This document shows, in pieces, positions 24,490-35,970 of a stretch of DNA of 64,000 bases; position 1 is the first letter of the stretch; every line of letters begins with the position of its first letter. The notes under the pieces were generated by a model. That model was not told where the DNA came from. It did not search any database and saw only the letters and a program-made list of their open reading frames with translations. This DNA comes from Circinella minor (lineage: Eukaryota > Mucoromycota > Mucoromycetes > Mucorales > Lichtheimiaceae). Where the stretch lies: positions 124,001 through 188,000 of the forward strand of contig JAEPRB010000002.1 of the NCBI GenBank assembly GCA_016758965.1. The letters are read 5' to 3'. A program made the translations under genes and the position numbers.

Positions 24490-25842
24490 TTAATTTTTCC
24501 AAATTCTATGGAGCATGGAAACAATCTGATCAATCCCTGCTTGAGCTGCAGAACTATCATAATAAGACATATCTAAAAACCCGTGAGCTGTTCCAAGTAA
24601 TCGGATAGCTATGACCTTTACCCCTGCTGCCAGCAATTTCTTTGCGTATGCTTCTCCTTCATCTAATAGAGCATCGGCTTCACACGTCAAAACAAGTGCT
24701 GGCGGCAGACCACGCAGATTTTCTATTGAAGCTTTAAGCGGGGAAACGGTAATTTCTTGCCTCTTGCTTTCGTCTGGGACATATTGGTCAAAAAACCATT
24801 CCATTAATTCCCGTGATGGATCATATTCTCCTCCACCATACTTGTTATAAGAACTGTTGCTGAAATTACAGTCCGTCACAGGATAAATAAGAACTTGAGC
24901 ACAGATACCATTAAAGTCTCGTTGTTTTGCCAATACTTATTTTTGATAATAAAATACGTACATAATACAAAGAACATCTCTTTTAGTAAAGAAATTGTAA
25001 GTGTATCGTATGGCGTTATACATACAGTAATTGAAAGAAAGAAAAAACTAACATGTGACTCCCGCAGTCAAGTTCCCCCCGGCACTATCTTTGTATTCGC
25101 AACACAGATATTTAGCATCATTGCAAAAAAAAAAAAGTACTATTACGAAATTCACTAATTTTTGATTTACCTCCGATAACGACTAGCGTGGCTGGATCAA
25201 CATGGATCAAATGTGCATTAGCTTCGTTTCCCATCCAAGTCACTGTATCATAACACTCCTCAAGTGCTATTGGATATTTGTGTTCCGGACTACGACTATA
25301 ATTAACAAACACTACAGCCGCATGCGCAGCAATAGCAAGCTACAATAGAGTTGTGAGTTACCATAGCTATGTATTCATCGCTACTATAACAAATTCACCC
25401 CCTTTTTTTTTTTTTTTACCTCTGTTCGAGGGCGCCTATGTGTAGCAGAATCACCGCCAACCCAACCACCACCGTGTCTAAATATATACGGTTATTGAAG
25501 TCAGTTTGCAAAAAAAAAAATTAAAAAGGAGAAATATTATCTGCTTGTTACTTACAAGTACACAATCACAGGTAAGATTGTATTTTCGGTATCTGGTGGT
25601 CGAGTGATGATCAATTCTGTTGTTGATTGACCATCTCTTGTTGAAATAAATAATTTCTGTTCTATGACGAAAGGTACTCGTTTTAACCATCGTGGGTCAA
25701 GTGAACTATTTGTGTAGCTAGTTCTTTGAGTTTCTGCTGTGCGGACAAAGTCAGAAGCAGGATTCTCCTTTTTTAAAGCCTCTTCGAAGCAGCGCTCAAG
25801 TAAGACGCGTGCTGGAGTAGTAGGAGGCGTCGTGATTTTCAT
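24490..25842 (-). CDS. alpha/beta hydrolase, hormone-sensitive-lipase-like esterase
   Basis: Five exons on the minus strand: 25842-25556, 25477-25420, 25339-25171, 25088-25053 and 24935-24490. They join in phase to 331 residues. The oxyanion-hole motif HGGGW is at residues 97-101, the nucleophile elbow GDSAGG puts the serine at about 173, CEADALLDEGEAY supplies Asp about 271, and GTAHGF supplies His about 301. This is a complete catalytic triad for the HSL/alpha-beta-hydrolase-3 family, which cleaves carboxyl esters of short or medium chains or xenobiotics. There is no signal peptide, so it should be cytosolic. The 36-nt exon 4 carrying the active-site serine is easily missed. The donor at its end (GTTAGT) is chosen because it restores GGNLTAGVTLLAKQR. 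The true substrate is unknown. Confidence 0.92.
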
Positions 25843-26480
25843 ATTATTTTTTTTTAGAAAGAGAAGTATACAATAACAAAAGTCTAAAAACAATACTTTA
25901 TAAATCCGAGGTTTCGAAAGTTCATATCGACTCGTGTTCGCGTGAAAGGAAAAATTTTGTACGACAATCCATTGCTGCGAAACATAAAAAACGAAACCAC
26001 ATGGCAAATCTATGTGCGTACCAACAAAAAAGATCAATACCGTTGTTCCAATTTTTTATTCTCTTAAGGAAATAATATATAAAAATCTAAGGATGCTATT
26101 CCGAACTTTGTGAAAAATTTCTTCGCCTTACTGGTAGATGATAACAGTAACAGTTAAATGATGCTAATAATATGGCATCAGATATTAATATTGTCAAGAA
26201 TATAATAATTCGAGAATCAACATCAAAATCAGTACAACGAAAAGATGACTGTACCAGAGAACAGTATAATTTTCAGCAATAAACACAACATACAACAATA
26301 GATATAGAAGAAAAATCATCTGCAACGACAACATAATAATAATGATGATAGTTTAAAAACATTAGTCAAGCAATGTGATTTGAAAAAAAAAAGTAGCAAA
26401 AAAGCAACGGGTTGTCAATATACTTTTATGTTTTTATGTTTGGACTTTTTTGATCGAAATGTTTGTGATTTGTTTAAGTA
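25843..26480. other. intergenic region
   Basis: 5' flank of the hydrolase gene, then AT-rich DNA leading into the transporter pseudogene. No intact gene seen. Confidence 0.5.
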
Positions 26481-26489
26481 CAACAGCTG

Positions 26490-29100
26490 TGGCACCTGCT
26501 ACGTATAAATATTATTGTTACAGAATTAGATGCCAATGGAGATCAAACTTGGACTGCTACAGGGTACCTTGTTGACATGAATTCTTTTCAAGTTTTGGCA
26601 AGTAAATAGTACAAATAAAACGACCGTTATCAAATGATTTTGAAAATACATCACAAAAAAGTATTGATCAGTTTAGCTTTTTGTTGTAATCACTGTGTAA
26701 TATGGAAAAATTGCCTTGTGTCTGTGCATGCCTAAAAAGCATCTGGGCATGGCAATTCTGCGTCCCTTTACATATTTACCGACCAGCCATTAGCACCATA
26801 TTGAAATCGAGTACGTACTTATTTAAGTATCACGAAATTGATCCACGTTCCGCCATCCACGGCCCCAATTCTTTAGTATTGTATCTAGTTCTGATACAAG
26901 CTGCTTGTTTCCGATAAAACGGAAAAAAATGGCGAAAAACTAGACCTGATGCAAGAATAATAATACGCTCCTCCCCGACTTCTGCTCTTTTTTTTTTCTC
27001 TTTACATACTTAGCTTTTTCCCGAGTAATAAGGGATTTTTCAGTTATTGTTGTAAACTTTTCTTAAACATCTAGCACCTCAAGGAAGCAATCATATATCT
27101 ATAGGCGCCAGTCACTTCTTCGTCTTCCATAATAATTATAAATTTTAACATAATATAGAAAATAGTCGTGTTATTCAGCATAATTTTATTTACGATAGGT
27201 TCGTTGATAAATTCACTAGCACTTACAATGAATGGGTTGAGTGGACGAACAATTCAAGGTTTTGAAACTGGAGCTATTCTCAGTATGCTTTTCGTCATCA
27301 TTACTGATGTAAGGAAGAAAACAGTCTATGGGAGAACTTTTATGTTCATAACTGGCTATCCCTTTTTTTGACTAGACTATAATCAGTATGCCAATTATAT
27401 ATCATAGAGATAATAATGAAGTACGTCGAATCATACCATCTTCATCCACAATTTTAATCTTGGCAATGATTTGCGGTCGTTGAACCATTGGATCGCTCAT
27501 CGTTTAGTTTATTGTCGAAATAAGTCGTGATTCACCTTGATCTAACCTCTTATATTTACTGTTAATATTATGAAAACAAAAAAAGAGGCATTTGTGTACA
27601 AGTAACCATAGAAATGGTATTCTTAGTTAAATGTCATTCTGGGGTTTCTTTTATTGAACCATTACTCTTATTCCAAGAACCAGCCGAAATTCCAAAAGTT
27701 CGTTTATAAGGTGAAACCTGCTTGATTGGCTTGAAACAGTTTTTCATTAAAGTTTATTTGCTGTTTTTTAGTACTAGAGCTTATCTTCAAAAGTTTATAT
27801 GGTTGAGTGACACCGTACGATTATGGACCATTTATGGATGCTGGATCTTTCAATTATTAGGCTTACGTATGCTTGTAGAAGCCCGAATAGCATTCGGTCC
27901 TGCAAGTAGCATGAGTAGTAGTAATAAGAGGAGATTAATAGATAAATATGAATATAAAAGATTAGGGTGTTGACATTATCTCAATGTACGACCTAACGCA
28001 CATGTACGCCCAGCTTATGCCGAAAAAAAAGTTATTTTCAACCCATCGATGATTCTTGCCATATATTTATGTGACATGCCTCGGTTTAAGACATTTCTAA
28101 TTATAAAAAAGATTACTTTGAAATGAGAAAGCTATACACGTCACTGTAATAACTGCTCTTCTATCAAAAGTTGTTGTCTATGTGTGATTATATTGGGATA
28201 TTATACGTTGGACCAGTGTCATATCAATCGATATTTGGTGCAAGCAGTCTCCTTAAAATGGCATTGTTAGTTATCTGATCTATTAGAGTAACTTTTTGAT
28301 CAGACAATATGTCCTGTATATGCTTCTGTTAGCAAGTAAGTCAAACTTGCTAGAATATAGGCTATTCTATACTGTAAATAAGACCAACACTTAGAACAAC
28401 AAGCTAGTTATCTTGTCTTTTGTAGTGACAGCTGTTGAATAACAAAACCATTATTCTTTGCTTAAGGGTTTATTTGGTTAGTGAGCATTGATAAATCACT
28501 TTTTATATGATTTTATATAAAATAGGTTTAGCTTTTGGTTTTTCACAGCAAACCGAATTTTAAAAAGTTGCAGAAAATGCGGTTGCAACAACATTGGCAA
28601 AAAAATACATATTTTCTTGTATTATAGGCTCTATCACACCTTATTATCCATCAATAATCCTGAAAGTAGTATTGCTTTTTTTTAAAATAATAGCTCGATT
28701 CTTTATGATGCTCACTCTTCAGTGGTAGGTTAGTTTTTGTTTGCGAATGAAATTTGTTTTAGCCATTTGGCTATCTTCCGCCTGTACTTTTTTCCCTACG
28801 ACATCTTGCTGAGGTATCATTATAAACTGTGAAGATACAGGATATAGCATATTGCAAATCAATATGGTGCCATTAAAAACTACTTGTATATTCAAAATCT
28901 TCCGAAAAACTATTATTCGGTGCTATTCAAAAGCACTACATGTTTTCACTCTTTCGTTAATGGCTGCATGATTGGGTTTAGTTTCAGCATTGTTTGCGAA
29001 AAACGTAAGCTTCATTGGGCGCCATCGGGAAAACCAACAGGAAAACCCACAGTAGTAGTGATACGCGTCAAGAAACTTTATTTTTTAGATCCAGCCAGCA
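26490..29100 (+). pseudogene. shattered MFS transporter (DHA2 drug/H+ antiporter-like)
   Basis: Disconnected plus-strand fragments match different parts of a 14-helix MFS transporter in the correct order. At about 26523-26606, DANGDQTWTATGYLVD resembles the loop and helix 2 region, ending at an in-frame stop. At 27168-27371, FTIGSLINSLALTMNGLSGR and IQGFETGAILSMLFVIITD resemble helices 3-4. At 27722-27973, IYGCWIFQLLGLRMLVEAR and FGPAS resemble a late helix. A weak C-terminal piece lies near 28960-29030. Between them are stops and unrelated sequence. No continuous frame can be made with normal introns, so it is a dead gene. The DHA2-like call is by resemblance of short motifs. Confidence 0.65.
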
Positions 29101-29499
29101 ACTGAATCTGAGGTCGGTTTCGAAGGAGGTTAGCGAATGGATGATAGAATCAAAGAATTAACAAAGCAAAACATGAGCTTTATGCATTATAAACATCAAA
29201 AAAGCGCATTTGCTTCAATAAATATACCGTTTAATAAGACAGTAGTAGATACCTGGTAATAGCTCTATGATCCTAAACGATATTATCCCGCCTTACTCTC
29301 GTATTTTATGTAGTTCGAATAATGGGCAACTAAGGTATTATATGCCAACAGCATCTAATCGAGCGCTCAAGTATGTTTTCAAAAAGCTATTTTTTTACTC
29401 ATAATAGGAACTTCTCGGTTTTGCTCCTAGGTCAAGGAAATAAATACCTGAGACCTAAACCCAGCAGAGTGTCCAAAAAAAAAACAGCTTGAACTCAAC
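29101..29499. other. intergenic region
   Basis: 5' flank of the small membrane-protein gene. No coding signal seen. Confidence 0.5.
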
Positions 29500-30053
29500 A
29501 TGATTCCACGTCTACCTCCATTACTATTGGCATTGATCGGAGGTGCCTCTGTTTATGGAATTAAAACTCTTTTGGATCGCATAGAACCTGCAGCAATCGG
29601 GCCTCCCGGATCTTCTGAACATGCTGAGAAAATGAATAAAATGAAGACTATGGCACGACGAGGAGGTATCGCAATGGCAGCGGCAGGAGCAATTTACACA
29701 GGCGCTTGGAGTAAGTTGTAGCCTTTTAAATGACGCTTTCCTCAATTATACAATTTATAAAAGCAAAGAGCAAAAAAACAGTTTAATTCATCACAATTCG
29801 TCAACCTACAATTTCATTTATTATAGTATATAACAAACGAACTCATCGACCCACCCCTGCAGCTTCTCATAACCCTGATGACGACCAATCATTTTACAGT
29901 GATCAGTATAGTCATCGGGAGCAACAATATTCTGAAGAAAGGGTAAAAATGAAAGAAGAGCAGCATCAACGAGAAAAACGTGTACGTTCTCGTTTAGCAG
30001 CAGAACAAGCTTCTATGGACAACAAATCATCATCATTATTGTCAGAACAATAG
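29500..30053 (+). CDS. small single-pass membrane protein (145 aa), unknown function
   Basis: Two exons, 29500-29710 and 29827-30053, join in phase through a GTAAGT donor and a TTATAG acceptor to 145 residues. The N-terminus (MIPRLPPLLLALIGGASVYG) is a hydrophobic anchor or mitochondrial-type signal-anchor. A second weakly hydrophobic Ala/Gly-rich stretch follows at about residues 52-70 (RGGIAMAAAGAIYTGAW). The C-terminal half is polar and highly charged (about 75-145, many Glu, Gln and Arg, e.g. MKEEQHQREKRVRSRLAAEQ) and should form a helix or coiled coil. The overall plan (short N-terminal anchor, charged tail) resembles small inner-mitochondrial-membrane or ER factors. I do not recognise the family. 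Confidence 0.75.
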
Positions 30054-30618
30054 GAACAAAAATCGTAATAGTCGTAGTAAACAGTTATTTTGTAAATAAA
30101 AAAAAAGTTACATCATAATCAATATAATAATTGTCTATTTAAGCATAAATTTTCGTAATAGTAATAGTAATTTGCCAATAAGATCACATGCATATAAATA
30201 AATAGATTAAACCATAAAAAACAAGTGTATAATAATAAAATATATTCCACATTGTTATCTGACCACTGTGAATTATTAGCCCTTGAATTTGCACTGTGTT
30301 ATCAGCTAGCGTGATGTAATTTAAATTTTTGTTTGAATTCTAATGAATAAATGCAATATGATAATAATAATTTGTGTGTGTGTGTGTGCACATGTATGTG
30401 GATGATTCGTTATTCCTTCTTATTTTTTCTTCCTGATCTTGGTTGTTGCAAATATTGTAGTAGTAATAATATGTCGTTTCTTGAGTAAATGCGAATATGA
30501 AAGCAAGAAGTGAAAAATTCCAAAAAAAAAAAAAAATGTCAATAGTATAAAGCGAGATATACATACAGAGTATATATGAATTCATATATATTGATATATA
30601 TAAATAATGTTGTGTGCG
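30054..30618. other. intergenic region between convergent genes
   Basis: 3' flanks of the small membrane-protein and velvet genes. Contains a short GT microsatellite near 30372-30389. The minus-strand frame at 30340-30585 is low-complexity and not accepted. Confidence 0.5.
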
Positions 30619-33370
30619 CTACCGAGATGTCCTTCTCTGGTTATTTTTTTTCGATATTTCAAAAATTCTGTCGTTGATATCTTCTTGTTCACCTTCTTCT
30701 TGACAATGATGACGCTGTTCTTCACTTGAAGGAACAACCAGCCCACCTAGTTGCTCTCGTAAAGATGGAAGTATTACTACATCTTCTCGAGAATGGTGAT
30801 TGCTCAATGACATTGGATTTGTTTGTAAAACCAATTCCGGACGATCTGGATGAAGCTCAAGTGGCGACGAGGAAGAAATAGTTGCACTCTGACTATAACT
30901 GCTCCTTCTTGATGTTGAAAAATGATGATAATGCTGTTGCTGTAATTGTGAAGAATATAACCTTTGCTGTTGACAATTTATAATATGAGATGATCCAGGG
31001 ATTAGATTTGATTCTCTTCTTTGCAAAGTTGATGAGCGAGCACTAGTAGAAGAAGAAAATATGTTTGAAGTTTCATATATATGATATTGGCGATTATATC
31101 GATGAATAGTATCTTGCCTAAGCTCATCATCTTCTACTCTACCATTGGATGATAAAGATAATGACCTGTTTTCGAGTGTAATAGGTGGAAGTCGCCAGCA
31201 TGTTGTTGTTGAATATAATGGATGATTATGAGTTTCAGGAGTTGCTGTAGACGGATATGTACCAGTTGAACGATATTGTGGCATTATTATGTCATCAGTT
31301 CCCGTACTCAATGAAGAATAGTAAGGTTTTGGAGATCGCACAACTGTTGTAGTCCTTGCTGTTGACTGACCCGCAGATTTATTTTTATTTGTAATTGATA
31401 GATCGTCCGAAGGTTTTGGATGTAAAAGGCTAGCCAAATCAATCTTTGAACTCCTAAAATCTGAAGCATACCATTATCATTAACGCTGAAATTATAAACG
31501 CAATTGCTTGAATACATCAATGGGTAACGCTTTCTTTTATTTTTACCTTGTGGAATACTATGTCGCCTTTCTTCCGGTGAACAAGAGATTGATTGCCTTG
31601 CTGTATCATCACTCTTAACCGTTGATCGTAACATTTTACCACTGGATGATGGTTCAACTATATACATGAAATCAGGGCAAAATACGTTAGAGTTAAATTT
31701 GCAAAATTGTTGTACAGATGAAGTATTATAAAATGTACCGTTAGAAACACATCTATATGTTGTTATATTACTGCTTCTATCACTTATTGTGTGTGATACC
31801 GGTAATTGTTGTTGCTGTTGCTGCTGTTGAGAGACAAAAGAATAAGAGCTGGATTCGCACAAAAATAATCGACTTTCATCAAATGTTTGCGATTCATAGG
31901 GATAATGATGTCCTTGATGTGGAGAAGATGGAAATAATAACTCTTCTTGCTCACTCGTTCCTGGTTCAGCTCGATCTTCGCTGCTGCTATCTTTTTGTGT
32001 TAAAGTTAAAAACACTAGATTTCTTTCTTTTCGTTTTTCTAACCCAAAACACCCCTGGTACTCCCGTCAACATTAAGAGCATTTTTCTCCTTACCGCCAT
32101 CATCGTCATCTTCTTGCTCCCGAGAATGTCGTCTACTGCCGGAGCCTCGTTTACGAGACTCTTTACGAATACGAATTTTCAAACCTTGTTGAGCAAAATG
32201 TCGTGCTAGTTGACATGATAAATGCATTCCAGGAAACTATTTTTATATATCATCGACAACAATAGACAATAAAATGGTAACAATAATAAAAATAGCAGTA
32301 TAAAAAAAAAAGAAATTATTCGGATGACATAAGAATATATTGCAAAACGAAATAAGATAATCAATGTCACGATAAATATAGTTAGTGTATTAGTTTCTTT
32401 TTTTTTACTTCACGGGGAGAGGGAGAGAAAAGATGGTATGTTCTTATTCCTGATTTTGTTGCTGTAGTTTTGCGTAATGTATTTCACTATTGAGATTGCG
32501 TTTACCTTTTTTGCAGAATAAACTGTAAAGGGATTCGTTAGTATTCCACGTCGATAATGAACGCAAGATCTATAATGTTAAAATGTATAGATAAAATAAA
32601 TAAAAAAAACATTTTTTACTGTTAGTCGACCTGTTTTTCTTTCACATTAAGAATGGTTTATTATGAATCATAAAAAATGCTTCATGTGGTTATAATAACA
32701 AGGTTAATTACTCTACTATCTCGAAAAGACACATTCGAAGTCGATAATGACCATCAACACGGACCGAAATATCGGAAAAGACAAAGAAGGCTCCTTCTGT
32801 ATCATCCAAATCACGTAACAGGTACAGTGACGAAACTGTTCGACCAATAGTTAATTTACTGTGAAAATCAATCCTTGGCGGCGATATATCTTCTCCATCA
32901 TGCTGAGCGGAAACAAGAACAGCCACAAGGAAGATGTAAGGAGAAATGTTTTGTAAACTTTAAGTAAAATAAACAAGATGGCAAATGTTATTTTTTATTA
33001 TTAATCATATCTATAACTAAAATAATCATAAGAGGAAATCAATTACTCACGCTTCATCACTTTCTTGTCCATTGAATCTTAGCTGTACAATTGGAGGAGG
33101 ATCGATAGGTCTTCGATCAACTATTGTAATTAAATTACAAGGTAAAGACGAGAACAAAAAAAAACGTACACAAATGTAAAATAAGAAAAGAGAAGGTAGG
33201 AATTGTTCTCGTTTGCTGCAACGGCTTTTCTACTTGTTGCTATTGTTGAACAGGAGCTAAGGGAAGAGAGAGAGAAATAATAAATGTTTACCTCGTTCAC
33301 CAACACCGCACATACGAGATCGTACAGGTTGATGTCGAATGATCAGATCGAATGAACTAATTTCTGTCAT
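30619..33370 (-). CDS. velvet-family developmental regulator
   Basis: Eight exons on the minus strand: 33370-33292, 33120-33051, 32957-32712, 32569-32506, 32236-32095, 31990-31739, 31657-31547 and 31460-30619. They join in phase to 601 residues. The first five exons (about residues 1-180) encode a full velvet domain: FDLIIRHQPVRSRMCGVGE, RRPIDPPPIVQLRF, SLYLLRDLDDTEGAFFVFSD, DGHYRLRMCLFEI, NPFTVYSAKKFPGM and QGLKIRIRK. Velvet proteins bind DNA as dimers through a Rel-like fold and couple light and sporulation to secondary metabolism. The split domain with an early RSRMCG is closest in style to VelB/VosA rather than VeA; this subtype is an inference. Residues about 190-601 are Ser/Gln-rich and low-complexity. 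The intron 31738-31658 is 81 nt, in frame and open, so it may be optional. Confidence 0.93.
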
Positions 33371-33436
33371 TAGTGACTCTCGAAATTACAAAAGTAAATT
33401 CCAAAAAAGAGAACTTACGCAGGTAGACGTGTACAG

Positions 33437-33496
33437 GTCTGGCCTGCCAAATTTGGTGGTTGAGACCTATCTAAATGGCTCATACACAGGCCAGAC
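33437..33496. repeat. 10-bp inverted repeat upstream of the velvet gene
   Basis: GTCTGGCCTG at 33437-33446 and its exact complement CAGGCCAGAC at 33487-33496, separated by 40 nt, start about 67 bp upstream of the velvet ATG. It could be a protein-binding site, an RNA hairpin in the 5' leader, or a small transposon footprint. Confidence 0.7.
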
Positions 33497-35700
33497 TTTG
33501 AGAGGAAAAGTCGCTTTTATTTAATGTATGTATATGCTTCCAACTGCTTGTTTTGCAGAAAAGGAAAAAAAGAGAAAAAGAAAAAAGAAGAGAAAGAAGG
33601 AAAAAAGAGAGAGAAGGGTTTCAAGGGACGGATAAAAATATAGATTAGTTATAACCTGTATAGTCTGTATGACCCGATTGGCAGTCAAAAAAAAAAAGAA
33701 ATAGAAAGAGTAAAAAAAGTAGTAGTGCTAAAATGCATTTAAAATAAACATTAAGCAGCAAAAGAACAACAGCAACTAAACCTAATGATAACTATCAAAA
33801 TTCTGGTGATAACAGCCCTTTCTTTCTTTCTTTATTTTTGTGTCCGGTATATCTGCTTTTTCATCACTTCCACGAACCTAGAACCTTTTGGCAGATGCTT
33901 GCTTAAAAGAAGAAGAAAAAAAATGCGAGTGGTGGAGCTGTAAAAAGTGTGTTGCTTTGTTTACATAGCCTTTAACCAATAAAACGATTTTGTACTGTAC
34001 ACAAAAAAACGAACTTATGGTGAGCATTACTTTATATGGTTAATCTGTGTAACCAGGGAATCTTCTCGATCGTATGCTCTACCTGATTTGTAATTTATTT
34101 CGTCAGTTGAAAAGACAACACCGACCCAAAGTTCACCACGTAGCAAGCTCGAGCGCGCTCTTAACATGTGTAGAAGTTAACTGTATAGGGATTCTTAGCT
34201 ATTTTCCAACCAAAAGTATGTATTATGTATAAATTGTAGTAATAAAGTTATGGCAACAAATATCATTCCTTTTTAATCATTGATCGGCCTTCATATTATT
34301 ACCATGGTTACACCCAATACACGCCATGAGACAAATCAGGATTATAGTACGTATTATATAATACTAGAGAAAATAATAGAAAAAAAAATACTGTATACAT
34401 AGGAATGTTCTCGTCGTTTCGAAGAAAAAAAAGGATTATAGAGGCTGATAATTAAAAAACAGTCATCTTTCCTAATACGTTTGTAATTCTTCTTTACCCC
34501 ACCAAATCGTATTACCCTTTGACAACTAATTACTATGTTGTCGAAACACTCTACAATAGCTAGTATTATTTGTGTTGTTTAAGATTATAAGTATTGCGAA
34601 GGATAAAATCTCTCCCGCAATATATTTTTCAAAAATGTCTGAGCGCGTACGTAACTGAGAACATTTCAGTGCTAAAATAAGAGTTACTAAAGTAAAATAT
34701 GCTATCATAAAATTTTATCCTTATGTTTCAGGCCTGCTGAAGTAGGTGCTAAAAAAAAGTGTCCAACTGCATCCCTCAACAAAAGTAAGTATATTTTCGT
34801 TGATATCGAAAAATGATATACACGACAGACCACAGTAAACAATGGAGTTCGTCGTACCATTATAATGCGTCATACATATAGAGCGGGAACATGCCTGCAG
34901 GTCCCGCTTCGCAGATATTTTTCTCCTAATTTGAGTTTCTCTCTTGTTTCATATAGATATATTATGGCGCAGTGACATCTTTTCTATTTTTTCTATACTT
35001 TTACTGTAGCATAAGAAGGGAGATGTATTAGATATTTTTGATGAAGGATAGACGCCAAGATACAGAACACTTCGAAAAATATATTAATTTGACTGCTTGT
35101 TATCTTTATTTTTTCTGATTAGATACGTTAACTTCTTTTCCATACGTTGTGAAAAAACACTAGAAAGTTGTTGTTAAAAATAAAGTTTATTACAAGATAA
35201 TTTAAACCTATGAATATGGAATGTTAGCACCATTCCACTAATAAAGGCTAATCGCCACGAATCAATACAAGTGTGTAAAAATATATTTCTCCCTTTTAAA
35301 ATAATGGCTCTTGATAGATCATATTTGGGAATATATTATATATAATACAATCCACTAAGCCTATTTTGTTTACTTGTTGCACGTTGTTATTTTTAGGTGT
35401 CAACAGAAAAAACTGTTCACTTTCTAATGGGTTGATTTTCAATTACAGCAAATGTTGGAGATCATGTATCACCAGGCAGTACTACAATAAATAGTAGTAC
35501 AACATCGTTATAGCAGAAAAGAAAGATTTGTGTGTAATATGCTGCATATTTTCCCAGAGTTGTGTTTTTAACTGCTCACAATAAATATATAAATACAGTT
35601 ATTGGGTTCTTCATACAATTTAGTGTTGCTATTTTTTGAAAAAACATTTATTTTGTTTCATTATAGTTGATACGCTATATAGATGTAATCATATAACATC
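33497..35700. other. start of the gene desert
   Basis: Purine-rich tracts close to the velvet gene, then AT-rich DNA with no coding signal. One perfect 7-bp stem (AGCGGGA 34882-34888 with TCCCGCT 34902-34908) stands out. Confidence 0.5.
34882..34908. repeat. GC-rich stem-loop
   Basis: A perfect 7-bp inverted repeat (AGCGGGA/TCCCGCT) with a 13-nt loop containing CCTGCAGG, in an otherwise AT-rich stretch. No associated gene. Confidence 0.6.
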
Positions 35701-35754
35701 ACCACCACGATGTATAGAATATATAATAAATTATATATCTATCTATCTATCTAT

Positions 35755-35970
35755 AACAAGGGGATTTGGGGGCTTGCCCCAACGAGCCACCAAACCGCAG
35801 TGAAGCGGAAGGCTACACACACCCCAGCCGTTTCCCAAAAAACGCGGACACGTGATCTAACAAAATCAAAAATATATTTTCCGTCGTATGTATGATATCA
35901 ATTTTAGTGCCAACTTTTCTTTCAGTAACAAATTTAATACGAATTCAAATAAAAAGTATTGGAACGATTG
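35755..35970. repeat. dispersed repeat copy B with GC-rich hairpin head
   Basis: Starts after a (CTAT)n tract. It contains the hairpin GGGGC-TT-GCCCC (35769-35780), then a two-part stem: AGCC (35785-35788) with GGCT (35811-35814), enclosing CCGC (35795-35798) with GCGG (35805-35808). GGACACGTGATCTAAC follows at 35846-35861, shared with copy A at 23992 except for one base, and then a second shared block at 35941. The structured GC-rich head and shared tail suggest the terminus of a mobile element, possibly the rolling-circle element whose helicase remains lie at 38.2 kb. That link is inferred. Confidence 0.55.
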
